Part shown: positions 29,612 to 38,350 of the stretch, one piece after another
How the letters are laid out: the number at the start of each line of letters is the position of its first letter
Numbering within the stretch: position 1 is the first letter of the stretch
Assembly: GCA_029880325.1 (NCBI GenBank)
Contig: JAOUOP010000016.1
Location: 62,001-126,000, forward strand
DNA length: 64,000 nucleotides
Origin: Myxococcales bacterium
GTDB lineage: Bacteria; Myxococcota_A; Polyangia; Polyangiales; JAFGIB01
Direction of reading: 5' to 3'
Program-made: the position numbers and the translations under genes
The notes under the pieces: generated by a model
What the model was told of the DNA's origin: nothing
The model's input: the letters and a program-made list of their open reading frames with translations, nothing else
Databases searched by the model: none

Positions 29612-29826
29612 TTCGATTGCCGAGGGCGACTGCGGAGTTCGTCGCGAACCTCTTCCCAAGGGGCGGTGTCCTCGGGATGGGCCTCAGCTTCGGCGAGTCT
29701 TGCCTCGAGAATCTCGATGTGCCAGTCCGGCACTGGGACTCGCTCTGCCGAGGCGGCGGCTGGCGCTGCCGGCGAGGCGAGCGCGGGAGCTGAAGCGGCA
29801 CGCGGGGCGGAAAAACGTCGCTCCAA
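29608..29826 (-). CDS. Addiction-module antitoxin (TIGR02574-like C-terminus)
   Basis: The C-terminal half is clear: VPDWHIEILEARLAEAEAHP then PWEEVRDEL, the toxin-neutralising segment of the addiction-module family TIGR02574 that accompanies ParE/RelE toxins. The N-terminal half is odd, because the conserved helix of this family is replaced by an Ala/Pro-rich stretch (APRAASAPALASPAAPAA). The only start giving 72 residues is a TTG, so the true start is uncertain; a GTG at 29733 would give just the C-terminal half. The reading frame ends four bases inside the toxin gene. Possibly the N-terminus is decayed or replaced. Confidence 0.6.
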   Translation of the reverse strand: MERRFSAPRAASAPALASPAAPAAASAERVPVPDWHIEILEARLAEAEAHPEDTAPWEEVRDELRSRPRQSK

Positions 29827-29879
29827 TACGCACCAAGACTACAAGTTTACACCCCCGTCCGGCCCCCGGACGTACCAAT

Positions 29880-29906
29880 GCGTGCCCGGGCTCGAACCGG
29901 GCACGC
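29880..29906. repeat. Perfect 10-bp hairpin with a tRNA T-arm sequence
   Basis: GCGTGCCCGG and CCGGGCACGC flank a 7-base loop. On the minus strand the inner part reads CCCGG-TTCGAGC-CCGGG, an exact canonical tRNA T-arm. Just 5' on that strand is TGGCGCAGCTTCGG, resembling the start and D-arm of a tRNA, but no anticodon arm and no complementary acceptor strand are found. I therefore read it as a tRNA remnant or tRNA-like hairpin, not a functional tRNA. Confidence 0.5.
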
Positions 29907-30031
29907 GATTGACCGAAGCTGCGCCACAGTTATGGAGGAGGGTGACAGCGACACCGACGGAGCACCCTCATCTTCCACGTTCCAGCTGGCCAGATGACGT
30001 CTCGATCGCCGGCGCGCCACAGCGCCTTGCA

Positions 30032-30220
30032 GCGACTTCCGACCCACCTTGAGCCTACTTCTGCAGGCGACTTCCGACCCGCCTTGAGCCTACTTCTGAG
30101 TGAAGTCCGTCCGCGCGGCGGTCGCCGATCGGCCCGAGCCTACTGGCCTTCTGCCCAGGCCCACGCTCAGGCGCCGCGCCGAGGTATTTCACTCAGGAGT
30201 AGGCTCAAGGTGGGTCGGAA
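30032..30220. repeat. 32-bp direct repeats with a distal inverted copy
   Basis: Two 32-base copies beginning GCGACTTCCGACCC occur at 30032-30063 and 30067-30098, with one mismatch, 35 bases apart. An inverted third copy (reads AGTAGGCTCAAGG...GTCGGAA) lies at 30187-30220 and also extends into the adjacent GAGTGAAGT/ATTTCACTC flank, so the unit is symmetric around about 80 bases of spacer. The unit contains no gene. It may be a dispersed intergenic repeat of this genome. Confidence 0.7.
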
Positions 30221-30260
30221 ATTCGCGACAGCTCGCCGAAGATCCAGCGCCGGCCGCGTA

Positions 30261-30405
30261 GCCCGCGCCCTCGGTGGGGGGGCACGGGCTGGCCACGGAC
30301 TGCTGCTCCCGACCTTCGGCCGGCTGCGCCGCCCCGCTGGCTCGGGCCCGCGCCTTCGGTCGCGCGGCACGGGCTGGCCGCAGGCTTCCGCGCTCGACCT
30401 CCGCC
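30261..30405. repeat. Imperfect direct repeat, 85-base period
   Basis: A unit of about 60 bases starting GCCCGCGCC at 30261 recurs at 30346. The best-kept core is GGCACGGGCTGGCC (30281-30294 and 30366-30379). Similarity decays outward, suggesting an old duplication. It lies in noncoding DNA upstream of the glycosyltransferase gene. Confidence 0.6.
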
Positions 30406-30458
30406 CAGCCTGTACGCGGGTCCCGGCCGATTCCGGACGGGACCCGCGTACAGGCTGG
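30405..30458. repeat. 21-bp perfect inverted repeat (large stem-loop)
   Basis: The left arm (30405-30425) begins CCAGCCTGTACGCGGG and pairs perfectly with the right arm (30438-30458) over 21 bp, leaving a 12-base loop (30426-30437). No T-run follows, so it is not an ordinary intrinsic terminator. It sits about 60 bases before the glycosyltransferase start and could be a mobile-element end, an attenuator or a structural repeat. Confidence 0.75.
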
Positions 30459-30516
30459 TTACGTTCGATCCCCGGACCGGCTCGCCCGACCGCACACCCA
30501 TTGGCGCTGTGGTAGC

Positions 30517-32193
30517 ATGGCGCGCGTCGCCCGGACACGACGCCGGCGTTGGACCATGCCAGCAGCCCCAGAGCGTCGTCAGTCGGCATCCACCATCGCG
30601 CGTGGTCTGTGGCGGCGCTGGGGTCTGGATGCGCTGGGCATGCTGTGCGCGATCGGCTTTGCGCTGCCGTCGCTGCGCTATCCATTCGGCATGGATCAGC
30701 CGATCCACTGGTATGCGGGCAAGGGCTGGCTGGAAGGGTACATGCCCTACGCGACCGCGGTGAGCACCAAGCCGCCCGCGGTGTTCCTGGTGCACACCGC
30801 GAGCATCGCGGTGCTTGGCGATCACCAGTGGTCCGTGCGCGTGGTCGACATCCTGAACATGCTCCTCGCCAGCGCGCTCATCGCGACGTTTCGGCCGCGC
30901 TGGCCGCTCCAAAACGGCCGCGCGCGCGCCATTCGACCGCGGGCCGCGGGCGAGCTCGGCGCCGCATGCCTGATGATGGCGTGCATTCTCTACGCGTTCT
31001 TCGACTGGACCAGCCTCGGGCATCCGGACGCGTGGCAGGGGACGCTCATGATGATGCTCGCGTGGGTGGTCGTGCGCGCGCCGGGCGGCGAGGTCGGGCC
31101 GCGCCGCGCGTTCTTCGCCGGCGTGGTGGCGGGCCTGTCGCTGGGCTTCAAGCACGTCGCCATCGTGAGCGCGGTGATCTTCGGCGCGGCCGCGGTGCTG
31201 ATGGCGCGGCGGGACGAGCCAATCAGCGGCGCGCTGCGCAACGCCATCGCGTACGTCGCCGGGCTGTGCGCCGTGCTCGTCGCGCTCGCCGCGCCGTTCT
31301 ACCTGACGGGCACCTTCGGGCCTTTGCGCGAGATGATGGTTGACCACATCCAGCGCTACGCGGAGCACGCCACCGGCGACCCGTTGCGCGATCTGGGCTG
31401 GCTCGGGCCCGGCCATGGTCTGGCACCGGCGCTGCTGGGCGTCGCGCTCACGGCGCTCGGTATCGCGCGCGCGGTGCGGCGCGGGGATCGACGCGATCGC
31501 TGGGTCGGCATCGCCATCCTGGCCGTCGTCGTCAGCGCGCTGGTCACGGTCGCGCTGCAGCGGCGGGGCTTCCAGGCCCACTCCTACGGCTACCAGTTCC
31601 TCGTGCTGGCGCCGGCGCTGGCGCTGGGCATCGCCTGGGGCCTGCGTCGCCTGATGCCGGGGCGCGGGGGCCGACAGCTCGCGGTCGCCGCGCTGCTCTC
31701 GCTCGTCAGCCTCGCGCTCGAGCCCGAGTGGCTCTCGACGCCGGGGCATCACTATCGCGCGGAGTGGCGCGCCTTCGCCGCTGTTCTCGCCGGTCGACTC
31801 GACCATGAGAACGCGCTCGATCCCTACGTGGGGCACCAGCGGACGATCGACAACTACCGCCGCCAGCTCGCGGCCGCGCGCCGCATCGACGCGAGGAAGC
31901 GTCCGGGCGACACGCTGTGCGTCGACGGTTTCATCGGCGCGCTCTACCAGCTCACCGGTTTGCGCTGCACCTCACGCTTCATGGTCTCGGTGCCCTTCCT
32001 GCGCTCGGCGTCTCCGCGGTGGCGCGCAGAGTACCAGCGGATGTGGGACACGCGGCCGCCGACCTTCTTCGTCAGCTTCTCCGATCGGGTGGTGCTCGCC
32101 GAGCAGATGCGGGCGCGCGGCTACCGCGCGGAGGTGATCGACGACGGGCTCGAGCCGAGCTTCGTGCTGTTCGAGCGCCGCCCTCGACCATGA
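30517..32193 (+). CDS. Multi-pass membrane glycosyltransferase (ArnT/PMT-like, GT-C fold)
   Basis: A 558-residue integral membrane protein with about ten or more hydrophobic helices between residues 35 and 420, then a soluble C-terminal domain. After the first helix comes GMDQPIHWYAGKGWLEGYMPY, with the acidic residue and GxxPY pattern of the first periplasmic loop in lipid-linked sugar transferases, and STKPPAVFLVH follows. Such enzymes move a sugar from a polyprenyl carrier onto lipid or protein acceptors at the periplasmic face. No strong ribosome binding site precedes either ATG (30517 or 30556), so the start is uncertain. The gene is intact although its neighbours are fragments. Confidence 0.75.
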   Translation: MARVARTRRRRWTMPAAPERRQSASTIARGLWRRWGLDALGMLCAIGFALPSLRYPFGMDQPIHWYAGKGWLEGYMPYATAVSTKPPAVFLVHTASIAVLGDHQWSVRVVDILNMLLASALIATFRPRWPLQNGRARAIRPRAAGELGAACLMMACILYAFFDWTSLGHPDAWQGTLMMMLAWVVVRAPGGEVGPRRAFFAGVVAGLSLGFKHVAIVSAVIFGAAAVLMARRDEPISGALRNAIAYVAGLCAVLVALAAPFYLTGTFGPLREMMVDHIQRYAEHATGDPLRDLGWLGPGHGLAPALLGVALTALGIARAVRRGDRRDRWVGIAILAVVVSALVTVALQRRGFQAHSYGYQFLVLAPALALGIAWGLRRLMPGRGGRQLAVAALLSLVSLALEPEWLSTPGHHYRAEWRAFAAVLAGRLDHENALDPYVGHQRTIDNYRRQLAAARRIDARKRPGDTLCVDGFIGALYQLTGLRCTSRFMVSVPFLRSASPRWRAEYQRMWDTRPPTFFVSFSDRVVLAEQMRARGYRAEVIDDGLEPSFVLFERRPRP

Positions 32194-32230
32194 AAGCCCG
32201 CTGGCGAGTGTCTATCCTCTGCGCCAGGCG

Positions 32231-32644
32231 ATGGGCGCAGCGGAACAACCGAAAGGCGTTGGGCTTGCGATCTGGGCGTTGGTCTTCGTCGGGCTGCTCC
32301 TGAGCGCCGGCCGGCACCCCGTGGTCGGCGACGCCGGTCAGATATGCCTGATCGCGACGCAGCTCGAGCACGGTGCGCTGGGCACCCCGAGGCGCGAGCG
32401 GCGCGACCTGACCCAGGGCCCCGACGGATCCTGGTACAGCAAGTACGCGCTCGGTGGTGTGCTGCAGTGCAGCGCCGCACAGCTCCTCCGGCGGATGGGA
32501 CCGTCCGGCCCGGAGGCGCCAGTCGGTCGATTGCTGATGGCCGCGCCGCCCGCCGCCGTCGCGGCTGCTGTAGGGCAGCGGAATCGTGGGGATTGGGGCC
32601 TCAGCGGTAGTAGGCAGCCTGGCATCCGGTGCCGATATGGCTGA
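32231..32644 (+). pseudogene. Truncated membrane glycosyltransferase-like N-terminal fragment
   Basis: The first 100 or so of 137 residues resemble the start of a GT-C-type membrane transferase: one hydrophobic helix (AIWALVFVGLLLSAG), then GDAGQICLIATQLEHGALG and GPDGSWYSKYALGG. The resemblance ends near residue 115 and the tail (RNRGDWGLSGSRQPGIRC) does not look like a membrane protein. Only the N-terminus of a gene usually over 450 codons survives, so it is most likely a remnant of a neighbour of the intact transferase. Confidence 0.5.
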
Positions 32645-32661
32645 AACTGGGGATGCCTAAT

Positions 32662-32779
32662 CTGAAGTTCCATGCCCAAAACAGCGAAACCGCCCGGAAT
32701 ACCAGGCGGTTTCGCTGTTTTGGGCGTGCAGCTTCAGCCTAACTGTGCGGGCGATGCCCGCTGTCATTGCGATGACAGC
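32662..32779. repeat. Three consecutive hairpins including a 21-bp perfect stem
   Basis: The first hairpin has perfect 21-bp arms at 32674-32694 and 32705-32725 with a 10-base loop; outer bases TGAAG and CTTCA (32662 and about 32731) extend it with small mismatches. It is followed by GCGGGC-GAT-GCCCGC (32747-32761) and GCTGTCAT-TGCG-ATGACAGC (32760-32779). The stems run across the boundary between the glycosyltransferase fragment and the next remnant. No T-run follows. This looks like a palindromic mobile or repeat unit. Confidence 0.7.
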
Positions 32780-32899
32780 GAGTGCACTTCGCGCACCTGC
32801 ACCCTGACGCGGCCTCCGGGTGAGTCCTGTACCGAGGTTGGCGTGTGGTGCTTGGCCGGCTTCTGTGGCAGCGGCCTCTGCGTGGCGCGCGAGAGCCAG
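32726..32899 (+). pseudogene. Remnant of a Cys-rich surface protein
   Basis: An open stretch reads CAGDARCHCDDSECTSRTC and then GESCTEVGVWCLAGFCGSGLC, with ten cysteines spaced like the disulfide modules in the large Cys-rich lipoproteins of this window. It lacks a signal peptide and its start falls within the hairpin cluster. The frame runs on into unrelated sequence, so it is a C-terminal fragment of a lost gene. Confidence 0.45.
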
Positions 32900-33073
32900 C
32901 ACACGTTCGAGATGGCCTGTCAGTCACGCCGGGAGCGATTCGGGCGTGGCGCTCCCGGAACAACCCCCGCCGATTCGCGGCAAGATAGCAACGTTGCGCC
33001 TCATCGCCGGGGCTTGCAAACGACTGGTCGGCCGGCATCAAGCCCTGCACGCGCAGGACCGCGCGACCGCCCC

Positions 33074-33320
33074 GAGCTGCTCTACAATGGCGAGCCGATC
33101 GAGAATGCCGGCGACTTCTGCGTGCCGCCGCGCTGCGCCTACACCGTCCAGGTGCCGCGCCTCTTCAGCGACAGCCTGCGCGACAACGTGCTGATGGGAA
33201 TGGACCGCAGCGATGGGCAGATCACGGATGCGCTGCAGGCCGCGGTAATGGAATAGGAACTGGCCTAATTTGATCAAGGCATCGACACCGCCATCGGGCC
33301 CAAGGGCGAGGGCTGCCGCA
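33074..33320 (+). pseudogene. Decayed ABC-transporter ATPase domain fragment
   Basis: In one frame the sequence reads LLYNGEPIENAGDF, then PPRCAYTVQVPRLFSDSLRD and NVLMGMDRSDGQITDALQAAVME. This is the Q-loop region (YTPQVPRLFSDSLRDNLLLG in related ABC exporters). The frame then meets TAG (33254-33256) and TAA (33266-33268) but continues as FDQGIDTAIGPKGEGCRRGR, matching the segment before the signature motif. The upstream Walker A and downstream Walker B are absent. A clear dead fragment. Confidence 0.7.
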
Positions 33321-34222
33321 GGGGCCGGTCGAGGGCCCGCCCCCGCGGATGCACGCCCGTGATTCGGGTTCATAAATTCTTCGCGCGCGCCCCACCCATA
33401 GACCGAGAGTCCAAACCACTGTCGCTCGTTTGCGGCTTGGTCGCGGTCGGGTGGGCAGGCTCGCGGGGCTGCCGGTGGTAGCCGACCTGCGAGCCTGCCG
33501 GGGAGAGTGGGGCGAGGCCGTCATCGACGCGGAGAAAACGAAAACGAATCGAAAGACTATCATTGGTATCGCACTCGTCGCATTTGGCTGCTGCATGGCA
33601 TGTACGGCCAGTGACGCCATCGAGGGGCCCCCAGTGGGAGCGATGTCGCAGGCCCTGGAGGCTCGCGCGTCGAGTTGGAACTGGAACGGTGCCTCCGCCA
33701 GCATCTGGAACTGGTCGCCCGAGGCCTCGGTGATGCTCGATGCCTGGGAGTCCGGTACGGGCGCAACTCGAGCCGCCTACCGCTCCGGCAGCGCTGTTGC
33801 TTCCGGGCACATCGGTTCCAGGGCGCTGGTTCCGGCCACTGGCTATGGATGGTTGAGCGCGAGTCGGGGTAGCTGCGTGCAGCGGATTCTGACCGGCGGC
33901 GGTGCGCGCCCCTGAGTGGTGGCTGCTCGGCAATGCTCGGCTCGGCCCGGTTGGGGGTTGGGGGGGGCGAGGTCGCGGCCGTGGTCCGCACTCGGGGGCT
34001 GCGGCCGTGGCCGTGCTGGCGTTTGTTTTCGGCCCCCCACGCCCACCCATCAGGGTGTTTGGGCGTCGGATTCGTCCCGGTGGCGCCCGGGACCGTTGCG
34101 AGCGCCGGCGTCAGGACGTACACCTAGCCCGACTCCCAGCCCGGTCCCGACCGAGCAGGCCCGCCGGGGCAGCGGCGCTGGCCGCCGCTGGGCTGGTCGC
34201 CGCCCCGCACCTCGAACCGACC
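33321..34222. other. Intergenic region upstream of the Wadjet operon
   Basis: About 900 bases with only one weak coding candidate (33430-33915). The last 300 bases are very G/C-rich with a long open frame running into jetC that carries no family features and probably is not translated. The jetC promoter should lie here; I cannot assign it. Confidence 0.4.
33430..33915 (+). CDS. Possible small lipoprotein, low confidence
   Basis: A 161-codon frame whose middle reads KTIIGIALVAFGCCMAC followed by TASD, which could be a lipobox signal peptide. No ATG lies before it; the frame opens at a TTG with no ribosome binding site, and a GTG is the only other choice. The remaining sequence has an odd Trp/Asn run (SSWNWNGASASIWNW). 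It could be a decayed lipoprotein or a chance frame in GC-rich DNA. Confidence 0.25.
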   Translation: MRLGRGRVGRLAGLPVVADLRACRGEWGEAVIDAEKTKTNRKTIIGIALVAFGCCMACTASDAIEGPPVGAMSQALEARASSWNWNGASASIWNWSPEASVMLDAWESGTGATRAAYRSGSAVASGHIGSRALVPATGYGWLSASRGSCVQRILTGGGARP

Positions 34223-37200
34223 TTGTCCGCAGCAGCTCCAGACACCGCCTTGGGTGACCACAACGGCAAGGGCGACGGCGGTGCTCGCTGGACCCTCAGT
34301 CGAGCCGGCATCATCAACGTCTACCAGTACGGTGACGAGACGCTGCACTTCGGCGGCGGTCGGCTGCTTCTGCGCGGCGTCAATGGCTCGGGCAAGTCCA
34401 CGGCCATGAACATGCTGCTGCCGTTCCTGCTCGATGGCGACACGCGCCGCATCGACGCCGCCGGTGAGCAATCCGGTGTTTTGCGCTCGTGGATGCTGTC
34501 GGGCCGCGAGGAGCCGCAGCCCCAGGGCTATCTTTGGCTCGAGCTCGCGTGCGGCGAGGAGTTTCTCAGCTTTGGTTGCGGCATCCGGGCCAACCGTTCG
34601 ACCGATCGGGTGACCACCTGGTGGTTTATTACCTCGCGCCGTCCCGGCATCGATTTGCATCTGGTGGAGGGGAGGGTGCCGCTGTCGGCCGAACAGCTCC
34701 GCGGTGCGATCCATCCCGGGGTGGTCTACTCCCACGATCAGCGCGCCGCCTACCGGGCCGAGCTGCGCACGAGGCTCTTCGGCGGTGGCGATCTGGAGCA
34801 GCACTTGCGCCTCTTGCGCATCGTGCGCAATCCGCGCGTCGGCGATCGCCTGGACGCCGAGCTGCCCCAGTACCTGCAGGATGCGCTGCCGCAGCTGTCC
34901 GAGGCCGCCCTGGACGATGCCGCACAACCGCTTGAGGATCTGGAGGAACACCGTCGCAACGTGACGGATCTGGGCCGCACCGTCGAAGCCCTGGGCGCCA
35001 TCGAGGAAGTCTACGCTCGCTACGCTCGCACCGAGCTGCATCGAAACGCGGATGCAGCGCTGGAGTCGACCGCGCGTCACGAGCGGCGACGGCGCGCGCA
35101 GGCGCGTGCCAGGGCGGCCGAGCAGGAGGCGGCGAAGGGCTTCGAGGCCGCCACACAAGCCAGATTTCGTCACGAACTGGAGCTTTCGCGACTGCAGGAG
35201 GAAATCACCTCGCTTCAGGCGAGCGATGCCTATCGCTCCGGTGCCGAGCTCAATGACCTGCGCAACCATGTGGGTAGTCTCGAAGAGGCCGTGCGGCAGG
35301 CGCGCGCTGAGGTCGAGCGTCGGCGCGCGGCCACCCTGCGAGCGTCGGCTGCGGTCGCCGAAGCTGTGCGCGAGGCCCGGGAGGTCCAGGGCGCGCTGGG
35401 TAGGCGCCTGTCGCAGCTCGCCGAACGCGCCAGCGACTGTGGCCTGGCCGCCCGCCCGCCAGCAAGCCCGGTGGCGGTGGCGGGCGATGCCGATCCACAG
35501 AGCACCGAAGTGCCCGCCACGCCCATCGACATCACGCCGCCTGAAAGGCAGCTGGCGGCGCTGCGTGCCGCGGCGCAGCAGCGAGGTCTCGACGTGGACG
35601 AGGTCGAACGCGCGCTGGGAGTGGTCGAAACCACCGAGCGAGACCTGCGCGCTGCGGAAGCCGCGGTCGCCGACGCCGAGGAGGCCCATGCCGCAGCCAG
35701 GGCCCAGCTGCAAGAGGCGCGCGGCGCATTCGAGACCGAGGTCTCGCGCTGGCAGCTGGCGGCCTCGGGCTGGCTCGAGCAGCTCGTGAAGCACTGCGAC
35801 GAACACGGTCTCGAGGCGGCGTCCATGCCGGCCGAGCTCGACAACCCGGCCGATCGCGTGGCGCTGGGCCAGTCGCTGACCGCGCCGCTGCGCCAGCTCG
35901 TCGATGTTGCGCGCACGCGCCATCAGGAGCGGCGCGCGGCGCTGCAGGCCGCACTCGAAAGCCAAGCGGCGCGCGTCGCCGAGTGCGAAGCCCGGGTGGC
36001 GGAGCTGGCTGCACGGCAGCTTGCCGACCCGCCCCAGCAACCATGGCAACGGCGCGAGGGGCGAGCCTGTCTGGCCGAGTGGATCGACTTCGCCGACGAC
36101 CTCGACGCCGCATCGCGCGCCGGCCTGGAGGCGGCGCTGGAAGCCTCCGGCCTGCTCGCAGCCGAGGTGCACGAGGACGGCGCGCTCGAGCTGGTCAATG
36201 GTCAACTGCTGGTCATGGCTTCGGCGGCCGCGGCCACAGCGCCGCTGGGCCGGTTGCTGCGGGTCGAAGCGCCCGGCGGCTCCGCGAGCGCTTCGAGCGT
36301 GGCGGCCCTCGAGCGCGTTCTGGACAGCATTTCCACCGAGCTGAGCGCCCAGGGCGAACGCACGGTGATGGCCACGGGCGGCGAGTTTCGCCTGGGCGTG
36401 CTGCGTGGACGCCATACCAAGGTCGAGGCCGAGCACATCGGCGTCAGCGCGCGCCGCCGCGCGCTCGAGCGCCAGCGCGCCGAGGCGTTGCAGCAACTGG
36501 AGCGCGCCCTCGAGGCGCGAGGCGGGCTGCGCGCCGACCTCGAAGCGGCGACCGGGGCCCTGGCCGAGGCCAACGGCATGGCGACCGCCATCCCGCCCGA
36601 TCGGGCGGCCATCGGCGCCCACCTGCGCTGGAAGCAAAGCGAGGAGGGCGTCGAGCGCGCCGCCGAGCAGCTGCAGCGCCGGCGCTCTGCCGCGCTTTCG
36701 GCCGAGCGGCAGCACGCCACGGCCGCCGAGCATCTGCACGGCCTGGCCCTCCGGCTGGCCTTGCCCTCGACGCAGCGGGCGCTGGCTGCCGTGCGCGGCG
36801 AGCTGAGTGCGGCCATCACCGAGTGCACCGAGGCCCAGAGCGAACTCAAGCGGTTGGCGCGGGCGGTCGAGCAATGGCGTGCGCGTGCCGCCGCCCGCGA
36901 AGCTGAGCGAAACGACGAACGCGAGAGCAGAACTCACCTCGAGCGCGTCGAGCACGAACTCGATGCCAGGCGGACGCGTTTGGCCACGCTCGAGGAGAGC
37001 ATCGGTGCCGAGTACGCGCGCGTGGTCGCCGCCGTCGAAGAAGCTCAGGGGCAACTCAAAGTTAGTAAGCGGGGCCTGCAGGAGGCTGACGACGAGCGAC
37101 TGGCAGCCCAAGCGCAGGTGACCGCCACGCGAGCAGCCCACGAGGCTGCCGCTGTCGAACGCCAGCGGGCCGAGGAGGAATGCCTGCGGCTCTTGCCCAC

Positions 37201-38350
37201 GCTACGCGAAATTCTTGCCGTTCCCGGGCTCTTGGCGGCAGTCGTTCCGAGTGCGCCCGCGGACGACGAAAGCGAGCCAGAAGCGTCCGGCGCGGTCGAA
37301 GTCCCCGTCGCCTTCCCCGGCAGTGAAGAAAGCCCCGAGGGCCTGCGCCTGCTGGCCGAGGCCATCCGTACCCAGGTGCCTGCTCCCGGTGATGAAAAGG
37401 CGAGCGCCGACAGCGTGCGGCAATCCTTGCGCAAGCGCCGCGACGCGCTCGGTGCCGGCTGGGACGCCGAGGATCACCAGCCCGAGGAGCATTTGCCCTT
37501 GCGCATCGACGTCACCGGCCCGCTCGCACCCCAGGTGCCTCTGCCCGAGGCCGGCTTTGCCGTGCGGCGCCAGCTTCTGCATATGAAGGGGCTCTTGTCG
37601 GCCAAGCAGGATCAGGCACTTCGAAATCTGCTGCAGGGGCTGGTGGCGCGCGAGGTCGCCGAAAAGCTGCATGCGGCCGGCGAGCTCATTGCGGCGATGA
37701 ACCGGCGGCTGTCGGCCATCACCACCAGTCACGGCATCGGCGTGACCCTGCGCTGGCGACAGCGGGACGACCTGGAGCTGGACCTCGCAGGCACCGTGCG
37801 CCTGCTGGCCAAGCCCCCGGATTTGCGCACCGCCGAGGAAGACGGTGCGCTCAGCGCTTCCCTCGGCCAGCGCATCGACGAGGCTCGCCGCGATGACCCG
37901 GAGTTGCCTTACCGCGAGTTGATCGGGCGCGTGCTCGACTACCGGCAATGGTATCGCATGGGGTTGATTCTGCATCGCCCGGGTCGCAGCGACGAACGCC
38001 TCAGCCGGCGCACGGCGCTCTCCGAAGGCGAAAAGAAGATCGTCTCCTATTTGCCGCTCTTCGCCGCGGTGGCCGCTTCCTGCGACGGCCTGGCCGTGCG
38101 CGCCCCGAGTGCGCCCCGCTTCGTGTTGCTCGACGACGCCTTCGCGAAAGTCTCCGAGGACAATCATGCCAAGCTCTTCGGTCTGCTCGTCGAGCTGGAT
38201 CTAGACTTCATCGCCACCAGCGAGCGGCTGTGGGGAACCCATGCGAGCGTTCCGGAGCTGGCGATCACGGAGGTGATCCGTGACGCCGACCTGGGAGCCA
38301 TCGTGCTGGAACACTCGCGCTGGAACGGCAGGCGCCAGGAGTTTCAGTGA
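34223..38350 (+). CDS. jetC: Wadjet type II SMC-like ATPase JetC (TIGR02680 family)
   Basis: A structural-maintenance-of-chromosomes-like motor of about 1375 residues. After RWTLSRAGIINVYQY and HFGGGRLLLRGVNGSGKST (Walker A, about residues 52-60) come EQSGVLRSWMLSGREEPQP and NRSTDRVTTWW, hallmarks of TIGR02680. A very long Arg/Glu/Ala-rich coiled-coil region separates the head halves. The C-terminal head has the signature-like SEGEKK (about 1267-1272) and Walker B FVLLDD (about 1300-1305). In Wadjet, JetC with JetA and JetB extrudes DNA loops and JetD cuts circular plasmids. No ATG fits; the TTG at 34223 (or 34250) is the best start but lacks a clear binding site. The stop overlaps jetA by four bases (GTGA). 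Confidence 0.9.
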   Translation: MSAAAPDTALGDHNGKGDGGARWTLSRAGIINVYQYGDETLHFGGGRLLLRGVNGSGKSTAMNMLLPFLLDGDTRRIDAAGEQSGVLRSWMLSGREEPQPQGYLWLELACGEEFLSFGCGIRANRSTDRVTTWWFITSRRPGIDLHLVEGRVPLSAEQLRGAIHPGVVYSHDQRAAYRAELRTRLFGGGDLEQHLRLLRIVRNPRVGDRLDAELPQYLQDALPQLSEAALDDAAQPLEDLEEHRRNVTDLGRTVEALGAIEEVYARYARTELHRNADAALESTARHERRRRAQARARAAEQEAAKGFEAATQARFRHELELSRLQEEITSLQASDAYRSGAELNDLRNHVGSLEEAVRQARAEVERRRAATLRASAAVAEAVREAREVQGALGRRLSQLAERASDCGLAARPPASPVAVAGDADPQSTEVPATPIDITPPERQLAALRAAAQQRGLDVDEVERALGVVETTERDLRAAEAAVADAEEAHAAARAQLQEARGAFETEVSRWQLAASGWLEQLVKHCDEHGLEAASMPAELDNPADRVALGQSLTAPLRQLVDVARTRHQERRAALQAALESQAARVAECEARVAELAARQLADPPQQPWQRREGRACLAEWIDFADDLDAASRAGLEAALEASGLLAAEVHEDGALELVNGQLLVMASAAAATAPLGRLLRVEAPGGSASASSVAALERVLDSISTELSAQGERTVMATGGEFRLGVLRGRHTKVEAEHIGVSARRRALERQRAEALQQLERALEARGGLRADLEAATGALAEANGMATAIPPDRAAIGAHLRWKQSEEGVERAAEQLQRRRSAALSAERQHATAAEHLHGLALRLALPSTQRALAAVRGELSAAITECTEAQSELKRLARAVEQWRARAAAREAERNDERESRTHLERVEHELDARRTRLATLEESIGAEYARVVAAVEEAQGQLKVSKRGLQEADDERLAAQAQVTATRAAHEAAAVERQRAEEECLRLLPTLREILAVPGLLAAVVPSAPADDESEPEASGAVEVPVAFPGSEESPEGLRLLAEAIRTQVPAPGDEKASADSVRQSLRKRRDALGAGWDAEDHQPEEHLPLRIDVTGPLAPQVPLPEAGFAVRRQLLHMKGLLSAKQDQALRNLLQGLVAREVAEKLHAAGELIAAMNRRLSAITTSHGIGVTLRWRQRDDLELDLAGTVRLLAKPPDLRTAEEDGALSASLGQRIDEARRDDPELPYRELIGRVLDYRQWYRMGLILHRPGRSDERLSRRTALSEGEKKIVSYLPLFAAVAASCDGLAVRAPSAPRFVLLDDAFAKVSEDNHAKLFGLLVELDLDFIATSERLWGTHASVPELAITEVIRDADLGAIVLEHSRWNGRRQEFQ

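Noticed and set aside
29880..29906. Functional tRNA gene
   Set aside because: No anticodon arm, no acceptor pairing and no CCA; kept only as a tRNA-like hairpin.
30205..31836. Minus-strand frame across the glycosyltransferase gene
   Set aside because: Highly charged His/Arg-rich translation typical of antisense of a membrane protein gene.
32739..32745. GCCTAAC resembling an integron attC half-site
   Set aside because: No matching GTTRRRY partner at a suitable distance and no integrase or cassette structure.
34124..37141. Long minus-strand open frame of about 1000 codons opposite jetC
   Set aside because: It is the antisense of a well-supported coiled-coil gene in GC-rich DNA; its translation has no domain logic.
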